A program made the position numbers and the translations under genes. Shown here one piece after another: positions 38,744 to 50,176 of a stretch of DNA of 64,000 nucleotides. The notes beneath the pieces were generated by a model. It worked only from the letters and a program-made list of their open reading frames with translations. It had not been told where the DNA came from and ran no database searches. This DNA comes from Syngnathus acus (taxonomy: Eukaryota; Chordata; Actinopteri; Syngnathiformes; Syngnathidae), in the NCBI RefSeq assembly GCF_901709675.1, contig NC_051107.1, positions 6,450,001-6,514,000 on the forward strand, in the 5' to 3' direction. The first letter of the stretch is position 1; each line of letters begins with the position of its first letter.

Positions 38744-41700
38744 CTATTCCATGGAGAGGAAGCTGTCGAGGTCAGGGACGATGTAGGCGCTGTAGTGGCC
38801 GTCGATGAATCCTTTTCCGCTGTTGTGCACGAACCAGCAGTAGACGTCGGAGCCGCGTCGCTTGTCGCGTCTGTAGTCCTTCTGCCAGCCCCTGGCGAGC
38901 GCGGCCAGCAGAGGGCGCCACCGTTAGGACCTAAAACCTGTCTTATTGTAAGGGGGGGGTTGACCTACCTGGTGACTTGCAGCTTGTTGCCCTTCACCTC
39001 CATGGTGGCCTCCTTCTTTTGGGGGTCGGCGCCATCGCGGATGTCATAAATGGTCACATCAGGCTCTTGGGAGAACTGACCTAAGGGGCCACATGGCCCA
39101 CACCCAATCTTTTAGCGTCGCGAAGGAGCAATATTTGTGTACATTGATTTCATTAGGAAGCTCAGCACCTCTCCAATAAACGCTGTGTTTTGCTCATCAT
39201 GTCCAGTCTATTTTGATTGCCATCCACTCCATTAATTGTGGGAGAAATACCTTGAAGCCCAGCACTCAATTGGCTTGAAATGTTCCCCATTGAAATGAGT
39301 GGAAAGGGCCTTAACTTCATTTCAAGCCACATCATCTCTAAAGTCATCCTAGGCATTTTTCCCCCCCATTTAACACATCTCCCAAGGTACCACTCTATCT
39401 CCAATTCCTCCCTAACCTTGTCTTATTTCCTTTCGATGCAGCTTACACGGCCCAATTTCATGCAAGTGAGTACCTATGAGGCCGTGGACCAGTGGCGAGT
39501 ACTGGTTGTCATTGGGGAGGTAGAGACCCAGGAAGTCCACGTTGAAAGGGTGCTTCTTCCACACGCGGTGGAGAAGAACCGTCACCTTGATGCTCTGGTT
39601 GATGGTGACGGTGACCTGCGCGTCCTTCACGATGGAGATCCTCACCCTGAATGGAAGAACGAGCGATGACCTCATCAGGCGTCATCCCGCAGGCAGGCCT
39701 CATCCGCTTACCCGTTTTGGATGATGTCGGCCGTGGCGCCCCAGGTGAAGCTGTGGTTGTTCTTGCCATCGGTGAAGGCGATGTCGTCGGCGCTGACGGC
39801 GACGCCGATGCCGTCCGGCTGGTAGTAGACGGAGATGACCCCGAAGTAGGTTCTCCGCTTTCCGTCGTGCGCCATTTTGTTGCCGATCAACTGTCCGTTG
39901 ACCGCCAGGCCTGCGGGCGGGGCCGCACGCAAAGTCACGTTTTGCCGTGCGAGCGGTTAGGCGCCGGCCGGCCGGCGTCGTCCTACCCGCGCCTCTGTCG
40001 GTCACCAGGTTGAGGATGTGACCGGGCTCGGAGTCGATGTTGAAGCAGACGTCCATGTTGCTTTGAGGCAGGTGCACGATGAAGTGAGGGTCGTTGTCCA
40101 CTGGGTGAAGCCAAAGGTGTGAGTGTGCAATGTCGACTACTTGTCAAGGCAAAGTGAGACATGCTGCCAAAAGGACTACAAAAATGGCCGCAGCTCTACG
40201 AGACCGGAAGGACAAACAGAACTCCAAACTCCAGAGCAGCCGGTAAGATGCCGATCTGACTTTCAATCAATTGTTTGTGCTACTTTGGCTGCTTCAGGCT
40301 TTGAAAATACTCGGTGTCACTTCGACATAGTTCCTGTCAAATATGAGAATAGGAAAGCAGACGAGCACCGGCTCGTGGCACCTTTGGGTGTTTCACAAAG
40401 AGCACAAAACAGCAAGGATAGGTTGGTGTGCATATGTGCAGTACCTAAGTTGACCGTCTTTAACATGGTCCACTCCTCCGGGCCTTTTTCCACATGGCTG
40501 GGCGGGGCCGGCGTGGTCATCTGGACCCAAGGCGGAGGTTGGTAGACGACCTTCACCGGAGGCAAAGTCCTGGAACCTCCTCCCAATCCGCTCCCTGACC
40601 GCACACGTTATGGATGAAGCAAGTCGCTACGACTCCTGGCGGCGGCGTCAGGCGGGGTGGGGCGGGGCCAACACCTGAGCAGCAGCCTTGCTTGGGGTCC
40701 TTCGGGGAGTCGGCCAGCAGCCTCTCCTTGCTGTCCTCGCTCTCCACCAGCAGCGCCGTGAGCGGTGTGACAAACTGATGCTCCATGGCCAGCGCCAGGA
40801 TGCGCTGGGTGATCTTTCTCTTCTTGGCGGCGCTTGGCGCCAAAGACCTGACAAGCGGAGGACTATGACGGACCGCTCCGTTGGCCGTTTCGTTTTGCCG
40901 TTCTATCGCGCACACCTCTCGCTGATCATCTGTTTGATGGTGATGTAAGCCCACAGCTGCCTGGCGAAGCCCGTGAAGGAGTGTTGCTGCTTGGCCAGCT
41001 CCATGTCCAGCTTGGAAGTGTCTACCTCCGTTTCCAAGGTGATGTCCAGCAGGGCCTGTAGGACGAGAAGATTGTGACGGAGAAGCAAACGTTCCCCTGC
41101 CCCCCCTGATGCGTGCGTGGCACTCACACCCGATGCGGTGGTGAAGCTGGTCAAGGTGTCACCCTCCAACGGTTGCACCTTGCCGGCCACCACCAGCTCG
41201 GAGCCCCCAAAGAATTTGTCGAACTGGTTCTGCGTGACGTCAGACACGGAGTCCTCCGGGAACTGGACGGTGATCTTCCGCAGAAGAGGATTGGATACCT
41301 GGCTGTAGAAGTTCTGCAGGGAACGACGCAAAGTGTCAAGACAGGTTCCCGGCCGGCTCCGGCGGTTCGGAAACGGCGGCCTACCCTGAGCTGCTCGGCT
41401 GCGTCGTGGTTAGCGAAGATGCGCTGGGCGATGCCGCGGTTGTCCATGGCGATGCGCTCCAAGAAATCGTAATCCACGTCAAAGCCGATGCCCAAGGAGA
41501 ACAAGGAGAAGTCGTCCCTCATCGCCTTCTTCACGTTCTTCTGGATGGTGCTCAGCTTGATCTCGCCTGCGCAAGCGTCCGTCTTGAGCGGCTACCTAAA
41601 CAACACCCTTTGATTGGCCCCCGCCACGAGACTCACCCACTGTCGGGTCTCCGTCCGACACCAGGATGATCATGGAGACCGATCGAGGATCGATGAGCCC

Positions 41701-43847
41701 CTGATTAGATGCCCTCACGAGCATCTGCACCGCTTTCATCAGCGCTTCGTTAATGTTGGTGCCTGGGGGGGGGAAACGTCACTCGTGAGCAACCCAAAAT
41801 GTTCTGAGCTTCCAAATCCGGACTTGTGTCACGGTACCTCCGACCGGTTTAATGTTCTGGACGTATCGCTTGGCGTCTGAGATTTGTACGGAGGATCCCG
41901 GGACCAAGTCTTCGTTCCAGCATCGCACGTTGTGGTTGAAGTCGATGACACTGAACTGGTCCTCTACCGTGAGGTCGTCCAAGATGGCCTGCATGGCCTC
42001 CACCGTCTGCCGAAAAGGACCGCAAGTCAGTCCTACCGGACCACCGCCGTTGTAAACGACGACTTACCTGTTTCATTTTGACCCCCCACATGGACCCGCT
42101 GACGTCGATGACAAACACAATGTTCTTGGGGAGCGGAGACATGTTGGAAGGTGCGAAGAAGTGGACAAAGTGGCCGTCCGAGACCTAGCGAGACCGACGG
42201 GGTCTCCGTCAGTGGCGATTTGACGGCAATGTGCCGGTGGGTCGGTGGGTGGGCTACCTGCAGCTCGCCGGCGTTGCTGTCCCGCTTGACGTCATATTTG
42301 ACATTCAGGGTGCCGTCGATGGCGCTTTGCGTGCAGTTGTCGCACTTCCTCTGCTGGTTCAAGTTGGGCTTGAAGACCACGTGGGCCTGAGGGAGGGAGG
42401 GAGGGAGGGGGGCGGACCTGCTAGCGAGGTTTCCACGGCCACCGTTTGATGTGGAGTCAGTCTTACCTTCTGTGGGGACTGCGTCACTGCGATCAGCTCG
42501 GCAAACTTGTCCCCAAAGTTGTTTGACGTTTCCAGCGTGGCGATTCCCTTGGGCTCAAAGATGTAAACGTCCACCTAGAGACGGACACGGGCCTTGCACT
42601 TTGCGGCTGCTGGGGTTGGAAAGGCGTGGGTACCTGCAACTGAGGCACCAGTCTCCCGGGCTGCAGGTGCAGCGAGTGCTGGTAGAATCCCAGCTTCCTC
42701 TCCAACATCTCCTGGTAATGCAGCTCAAACTCGATGTTGCTTCCGGGAGGGACGTACACCTCCGTCTTGAAGGTCTCCATCTCCTGGGAGTTTGATCTGT
42801 TGTGCGGAAACATTCCAGTCTCCCCTCAAGTCTGCTTTGGTTTGGAGATCTATCTGGCCCAGTACCTGACGATGCCCGCGGCCTTCCCTTTGGCTCGTGC
42901 CTGAGCGTACAGATTCCTGGCCACCGTCTTCTCCTTCACCGAGCCCGTGAAGACGATGCCGTTGACGTTCCTGGGGCGGGCGCAAAAAGCAACTGCCATT
43001 AACTCTGCGTGTCGCCTTCTCGCTCTTCCGGACGCTCTCACATGGTGAAGTTGGTAATGAAGGCTCGTTTGGGGATCTGCACGTTGAAGCCGATGGTTTG
43101 GGCTTTGGAGCCCGAGTTGACCACCGAGCTCCGGACGGTGGTGTGGGCGAACCGCGACGTGATCCGACTCTCCACCTTGTAGCTCTTGACGGTGATGTCA
43201 TCTCCGCGGATGGCCTGGCAAAAGTTTGAGATGGGAACTTTCAATGAAGGACATTCTTGAGCAAGTTGTGAAGGTGAAGGTCCGCTAACCCTTGATCTTG
43301 ATGAACTTAAACAGAAATCCCTGGAACCATCTGTTCGAGAACTAGGTCACTAACCCGTCAGTCACGGGAGTGTACTTCTGAACTTATTGATTTTTGGGAG
43401 CTGAGCTCAAACTCTTGTCACAGTGTTGAGAGGTGAAAACAACAAGTGGAGGGGTTATACCTCAAAGTCTTCCTGTTCCTCGCTGGTCAAGATGGCTCTC
43501 TAAAACACACAGACAAGTCGTCAGGCGCCATTTTCTTTGTTCTCTAATTTCTGAAACCGATCGTCTCATTGGTTTGCCGTTTGAACGATTCCTCGGGGCA
43601 AAAATCGGTTCAGTCGATACAGTAATACAGGAAGATCTCACCTTGTGTCTGTCACCGTGATTGAGAAGATCTGACTGCTGAGAGGAAGTTGAGCGTTAAT
43701 GAAAACATGTCACCAGGCATTAGGAGCCCCTTTGACCCCACTCACCTCGTCCTCCCATTCTCCGTCGATGACAAACTCAAAGCAACGGTGCTCATGGAGG
43801 CCCAAGAGCGCGATGAGGAGAAAAAGAAAAATCTCTTTTGGCTTCAT
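38744..43847 (-). CDS. itih2: Inter-alpha-trypsin inhibitor heavy chain 2
   Basis: Secreted plasma protein that becomes covalently bound to hyaluronan through the bikunin complex. Twenty-one minus-strand exons close to 946 aa, the same length as human: 43847-43746, 43674-43642, 43499-43461, 43214-43042, 42970-42866, 42796-42634, 42574-42467, 42386-42258, 42184-42068, 42006-41838, 41762-41637, 41566-41385, 41313-41128, 41055-40916, 40847-40675, 40594-40445, 40100-39987, 39910-39712, 39646-39474, 39080-38969, 38891-38744. Signal peptide MKPKEIFLFLLIALLG; VIT domain (KVESRITSRFAHTTVRSSVV); VWA domain with intact MIDAS (FVIDVSGSMWG) and SMIILVSDGDPTVG; cleavage/ester site VDNDPHFIVHLP, where Asp is the known link to chondroitin sulfate; ITI heavy-chain C-terminal domain ending WFVHNSGKGFIDGHY. 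HCNCT-like CDNC pair and LAPSAAKKR place it as ITIH2, not ITIH1 or ITIH3. Confidence 0.96.
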
Positions 43848-44336
43848 GTTCTTAGCGCTCAGCTCGTCCTGCTAGCGAACAGTGAAAATCCCTTGCAAAT
43901 GGTTCGGATCCACACGATCAATACTTGCAAGCAGATGGGAAGCAAACTTTGAAGCTTGACCTGCACATTGGGAGCGAGTAAACAGTGTTGGACAAGCCCA
44001 CTCACAGTTTGCTTTGCAAGATGTGCAACACTGATGTCACGCTAGCTAGCCGGCTAGCTAGTAAGAAATAACTGAATCCAATTGAAAGTTGGTTGAAGAG
44101 CCAAATGGCGTCTCCACGTTGTAACTTTCTGTCACGTCCACAAGGTAGCGGCAGATTCTGCAAGCGAGCGTCTAAATTCCGACGGTCAGTGAAGGCATCA
44201 GTGAACAACAAGTGCTGCTGCTTGGTCTAAGACCCCGTCCTTCCTTTTCTTCCTCCTCCTTCTCCTGCAGTGGGTGGGCGCAGGCTGCAGGGTCGAATCT
44301 TCTCACTAACTTTGCGACACGAGCAAAGCCAGGAAG
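43848..44336. promoter_or_regulatory. Shared head-to-head promoter region of itih2 and itih5
   Basis: Only 489 bases separate the two divergent start codons, so both 5'UTRs and promoters must fit here unless upstream exons exist. It holds CTAGCTAGC palindromes near 44041 and a pyrimidine run at 44245-44268 just before itih5. No TATA box is obvious. Confidence 0.5.
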
Positions 44337-47300
44337 ATGAAGACCATGCTGCTGCTGGCTTCACTGCTCTTGTGCGCCCTTGGCCAAGTGGACCATTTCC
44401 CACCAGGAGACCATTTGGATGACCACTTTGATTTCAACATGGTAAGTGTTTGCTTAGGTTTTTTTTGTTTGATGTGAACCAAATGAACTTTTGTTGATTG
44501 TTTCTTCAGGCACCGCACAGAGTTCCACGACAGGTGAAAAACATCCTGGTGAAGGTACAATACGTACTTTGATTCATTTCGTATGATTACCAATATTGTG
44601 GAAGTTCTTGAATGCGAGTCGTCGCCTTTGACTTGGGGCAGGAGGCCAGACCTCACGTCCAGGAGCTGTCCATCAACACCACCGTCATCTCCCGCTACGC
44701 CTTCACGGCGGTGCGCTGCGTCATGCTCAACCGGCACGCCGCCGCCGGCGAGGGTGTCTTCCGCTTCCCCGTGCCGGCCGGCGCTTTCGTCTCCAACTTC
44801 ACCATGTAAGCAGCACGCGCAAGTTTGGGCTTTTTTCAAAGTGAACAAGTTTAGTTTGTTTGAAACACCTTTTGTGGCTCGGGCCGATGACATCGGGATC
44901 AATGAGTGCGGCTCGTGAGAAAGCCGCCGCCGCCACGGAGACGTCAAAGTGTCGACAAAGGCCCGGGGCGCCTCGGCGTGCCGTAAACCTGCGACGAGGG
45001 CAGAAAATGCAGTTAAATGCTAATCCTGGAACTTTGACCTCTCAAACCAGGATCATCGCAGGGCGTGTCTACCGGAGTCGGGTCGCGCCGAAGGAGCGGC
45101 GGAGGCTCAAGCGGCCAGACGGAAAAGCTCGGGACAAAGAGTCAGGTGACCCCAGGTGTGTGTGAACTCCTTCCTGCTCTGATATTTATTTTCGAATTGT
45201 ATATGCTCAAGGACTGCAGACCCCAGCCAAATTGTCTTTTCTTTTTTCCGTCCAAGTTCGGAGGTGTTCCGGATGGGGGCCAGCATTCCGGGCGGCGAGC
45301 GGGCCGTCTTCCTGCTCGAGTACGAGGAGCTGCTGCAGCGCCGGCTGGGCCGTTACGAGCACGTGACGGCCCTGCGGCCGCTGCAGCTGGTCAGCCGCCT
45401 GCGGGTGGACGTCACCGTGGTGGACCACTTGCCCATCACCGCCCTGGAGGTGCTTCCTCTCCGCCGAAGCGGCGGGACCGGCCCGGCCAGGGCGCCAGGT
45501 TTGTCGCGCTGGCGAAACGGAGCCCCCCGCGAGACAACGAATGGCGAGCGCTTCTCGTCTTTGTGCCGCAGCCAAGACGGATCCTCCCGTCACCACGACG
45601 GTCCGAAGGGAAAAGAACGCCTGCAAGGTCACCTTCGGCCCCAACATCATTCAGCAGGCCAAGATCACCACCGACGGCATCCTGGGGGATTTTGTCGTCC
45701 GCTACGACGTCCAGAGGGACACGGCGGTCGGAGACGTGCGGGTAAGACCTCTTTTGTCTCCTTCTTGGCTCCGCTTGCCAACTCTAAGGACTCTGTGACT
45801 CATTGGCAGGTTCAAAAGGGCCACTTTGTCCACTACTTTGCGCCCAAAGACTTGCCGGCCGTGCCCAAGAACGTGGTGTTTGTCATCGACACCAGCGCTT
45901 CCATGTTGGGTGCCAAGATCAAACAGGTGACATGCTAACAAGGTCTTTCAGCTGACACGTGACACGGAATTTGTTAAAAGCAGTTCTGAAATATATTTTT
46001 CTGCAATTCAACTTTGAAGAAAGTCATACATTTACATACAACCGGTGGGGTGGGGTGGGGAGGGGAGAGGGTGAGTGAGTGAGTGAACAACAGTGGAACA
46101 AGGCCGAGTTGTGAGGCAGGCGGGAAGGTCAGCTTCCATCGAGTCATGGAAGGTTTGACACAAGGCTAGGCTCCGTTGCCGTGATCCCCGCCCCGACCTT
46201 CGCCGGACGAACAACGAGCGGGGTTTGATGCGCTCGCACAATGGCCGCCTTCATGGCGGGTCAAGTGTCTGCTTCTGACCGGGAGTGGATACATCCCATC
46301 ATGATTGCAATGCCAAATTATACAACACGCAAACATAATGTTCCCACAATGCTCGGTGGAAAACGCCATCAATCAGCAGGATTCTTTTTTTTCTGGGCTA
46401 ATATTGCAACGTTCGCCTCGTAAATTGCAAGCTAACATTGCGCTACCTTTCGCTGGCCAGACCAAAGACGCCTTGCTGGCCATCCTGCGCGACCTGCGAG
46501 CCGTCGATCGCTTCAATTTGATCAGCTTCTCCAACAAGATCAAAGTGTGGCGAGCCAGCGGCCCGGTGCCCGTCACGCCGCTCAACATCCGAGACGCCAA
46601 GAAGTTCATCTACGCGCTGATGCCGAGCGGAGGTAGGAACATCACACGGATGGTTGAAAATTAGATGCGTGACGCGTGCGCACGCGCGCCCGCCCGGCAG
46701 GCAGCAACACGGACGGCGCCATCCAGAGCGCCTCGGCTCTTTTCCGCCAGCGCCTCGACGGCGTCTCGCTCGTCATCTTCCTGACGGACGGACGGCCCAC
46801 GGTGGGCGAGTCGCAGTCGGCGGCCATCCTGGGAAAGACCCGCTCGGCCGCGCTAGACAAGTTCTGCGTCTTCACCGTCGGCATCGGCGCCGACGCCGAC
46901 TACAAGCTGCTGGAGCGCATGGCCCTGGAGAACTGCGGCGCCACGAAGCACATCCGCCACGGAGACGACGCCAGCGCCATGCTCAGAAGGTACATAACTG
47001 GTGCAAAATGTTGATTTGAACAGCTTTTCAGAATTCAATCGAATGTAGCAGTTTGATTCCTTTCTCGCAGCTCCTTCAGCGCTCAGTCTCGTTAATCCTC
47101 GTCCGTCATTTATCGCGCTCCGTCCGCACAAAGAGCAGCGACGCGTCGGCGCTGACAGCCGCTCTGATTAAGCCTTGGAGCCCTCGGCTCTCGTTTGCAC
47201 AGCGGAGCGAGGAATGCGCCTGTGTTGTGTAAGCCGCGTCTGAGCAGGCTTGCAGATAATAGGCCTCGCGCGTCCTGAGCAAACACGGCTTTGGGTGTCA

Positions 47301-49289
47301 CGACGGAGGTCTTTTATGGAGGTGAGCAAACTCCCCGGAGGGGCCACAGGTGGCCTTAAGAGCGGATTTGAGAGGCGGAAGGAAACGCCGATGCGCCGGC
47401 TTATATTTCAAATATTTGAACACAAACGCTGGCGCGACAGTTAAGCTAACAAGAGCGACACTCGTGTGTCCAGCTTCTACGAGGAGATGGCCACTCCGCT
47501 GCTGTCCCACGTCAGGATGGACTACGTGTCCGCAGACGGCGTCACCCGCCACTTCTACGCCAACTACTTCAACGGCTCCGAGTTGGTCGTCGCCGGCAAG
47601 TCGGGCGCCGCCGAGGCTCTCCGCGTTCGGGTCACGGCCGACAACGACGACAAGAAGCTCGTCCTGGAGACGGACGCGGCGCTGCGGCGGCGGGAGTCGG
47701 AGGCCGACGAGCTGGTGAAGGCGGCGGCCCGGAGCTTTCCCGAATCGGGGGAAGCTTTGAAGCGGCTGGCGGCGGACTTGGCGGAGCGCGTGTGGGCGTT
47801 CCTGACGCTCAAGGAGGAGCTTCGTTTGCGTCTGCTCGGCCGAACCAGCCGGGAGAGGGAAGAACACGTCCGGCGGGCCACCGACCTCTCCCTGGCGTAC
47901 CGCTTCCTCACCCCTCTCACCAACATGCTGGTGGACGAGGTCTCGTCGGACGGCGACGAGGTGCCAGACGACGACGACGACGAAGGAACGTTACGCGAAG
48001 AAGTCGACAGACAGAGTTTAACTCTGAGAGGTAAGACCACACCAAATGAATGAAGGCTCCTTTGTCCTGTTGCGATGTTTTGACGTGGAAGGCAACGGAC
48101 CGGCATTTGCTCTCCCTCGCAGATCAAGTTGACAGGAGACCCGCCAAGAAGTCCCTCACCATCTCCAAAACATCAGGTGACGCCACGTCGGCTTTGCGTG
48201 CGCGCGCGCGGCCTATCATTTGCACGGCTAATAAATAGAAGGGAAGCGGCGGCGGCGGCCCTGTCATTACGCTCGCTCTGTCATCACACGCCTCTTCATC
48301 TTGTGCTTTCTCACAAGTCGCCATGAAAGCGCCTCCTAGCCAGCCGATAGATAACCTCTCATCCCGGGTCAAAATGTCTGAAAGGTTCCCCCGTTTGTCT
48401 CCAGCCGATGGCGATCCTCACTTTGTGGTGGACTTCCCTCTCAGCAAGACGGCCGTCTGCTTCAACATCAACGGCGAGCCCGGCCACGTCCTCCGCCTGC
48501 TTTCCGATCACAAATTCTCCGGTAGGTAGGGAAAGAAGCCCGCCTGCTATTTCAGCCCAAGCGGCCTCAAAACGTCGGCCGTGCGTTTGTCCAGGCGTGA
48601 CGGTGAACGGCAAACTCATCGGCACGCCGCCGCCGGCGGGCAGCCGTAAGCGTCGGCGCACCTATTTTAGCAGCATCGCGGTGGTGGTGGACCGCCCCCG
48701 CCGCGCCTACGTGGAGGTGACGCCCACCAAGGTCATCCTGGACGGCGCCGACCGCCTGGTGCTGCCGTGCCACTCCAGCGCCTCGGTGGAGAGCGGCGCG
48801 CTGTCGCTGGCCATCGTCGGCGGCCGCAACGTGACGCTGAGGATCGGCGCCCGCGTGGCCTTGGTGGTCCTGCTGCACCTCTACAAGAACCCGGCGCCCT
48901 ACCAGAGAGACCACCTGGGCTTCTACATCCAAGACAGCGAGGGGCTCTCGCCCGGCTGCCACGGCCTGCTGGGTAAGCGACTTTTTCGATCCTCTTACCA
49001 CGTGCGGCGCTTTTGAGTCTTCAACCTCCTCGCAGGCCAGTTTCTGCACCAGGAGGTGAGCGTCGTGGAAGGAGAGGCCGGGGACCGTCCCTCCTCGGCG
49101 CTCCTGAAGGTGAGGGGCCGCTCGGTGCCGGTGGTCCGCAAGAGCCGGCGCATCTACGGCGGCGCGCACAGCGTGGACTGCTGGTTCGCCGGCAACAACG
49201 GCGCCAAAGTGGTGGACGGGCGCTACGAGGACTACGTGGCCTCGCACATGTTCGACACGGGCGACGGGCCGCACGGGAGCAACGCGTGA
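44337..49289 (+). CDS. itih5: Inter-alpha-trypsin inhibitor heavy chain 5
   Basis: Secreted extracellular-matrix ITI heavy chain that stabilises hyaluronan. Fourteen exons close to 922 aa: 44337-44441, 44510-44554, 44642-44805, 45051-45155, 45257-45498, 45572-45741, 45810-45926, 46461-46632, 46701-46989, 47474-48030, 48123-48176, 48405-48521, 48595-48972, 49036-49289. Signal peptide MKTMLLLASLLLCALG; VIT domain (TTVISRYAFTAVRCVML, EELLQRRLGRYEH); VWA with MIDAS VFVIDTSASM and VSLVIFLTDGRPTVGES; glycosylation-type NYFNGSE; site ADGDPHFVVDFP with the Asp used for chondroitin ester linkage in ITI chains; C-terminal domain ending CWFAGNNGAKVVDGRYEDYV. Block YEELLQRRLG…RPLQL, the PTGG/PSGG spacing and the FDTG tail identify ITIH5. 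Exons are larger and fewer than in neighbouring itih2. GC-rich coding sequence; a longer fourth exon donor (45155) rather than 45145 keeps the frame. Confidence 0.95.
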
Positions 49290-50176
49290 GAGAAGCCCCC
49301 GCTTGGTTCAGGTACTCTTTAGGACCCTGGTGTCTTCTCTTTTTCTACTGGACATTTTTATACGGTCAACTTTTTACGGTCAGTACTAGTTCTCAACAAG
49401 CCAGCCGTCTTCCTGCGTCAGTCAACTTTTATTTTGGGCCACACATTACATTCTGTAAGGAGCACCTTGTGACCACTGGCAGACATAAAAAAAAAAAGCT
49501 CAAATAGCAAATACAACACCTTTGGTCCAACGAGAACAGTAAAGTTGAAGTCTGCAAGGTTTAAAAAGACTGGAATACAAAAAAAAAAGTCGTACACATG
49601 ATGCAAATAAATACACGATAGAATGAAGAATCATTTGGAAGGAAAGTTAGCTTGGCCAAAGTCAAAGCAACTGCTGAGTGGCAATCATAATAATGCGCAA
49701 CAATTAGCATGAAGCTAACATTCATGTTTCAACTCCTCAACATATTTTGTGGCATTTATGGAAGCCTGTTTCTGCCACTCAAAAATGGGATAGGTCAAAA
49801 AAAAATGTTTTACCACATAAAATGTTTCTGTCAATAACCAAAACAAATGATGACATGATTTCTTGCCTCTAATTCAAAACAAAAACGAGAGAAATTAAAA
49901 AAAACAAAAAAAAAACAAACTTGTGGTCTTTCTTGGAAGTTGGTCGGAAGTAGCCGGAGGGCAGCACGTGCCGGGAAAATGCTGCCATCTTCCATCAAAA
50001 GGTAGATGCCAAAAAGTCCCCGGCACCAACATCGATTCATGATGTCCCATTTTCAAGTACAGCGCCCTCAGGTGCATCGTCTTTGTTGTGCTGGGGCGAC
50101 CTTGTCTGAAGTTGATGCGCGGGAGGGAGTGTGTGGAGGCGCTTTGCGTGTGCAGCTTCAGGTGGAGGCGGCGGCG
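49290..50176. other. Tail-to-tail 3' region of itih5 and the STIMATE-like gene
   Basis: AT-rich non-coding sequence. A plus-strand AATAAA at 49606-49611 would end itih5, and a minus-strand AATAAA (plus TTTATT at 49428-49433) would end the STIMATE-like gene. If both are used the transcripts overlap by about 180 bases. The rest is A-rich with no exon. Confidence 0.45.

Noticed and set aside
47250-47444. Plus-strand open frame in an itih5 intron
   Set aside because: It lies between the exons ending 46989 and starting 47474, with no splice sites and no similarity to the ITI heavy-chain family.
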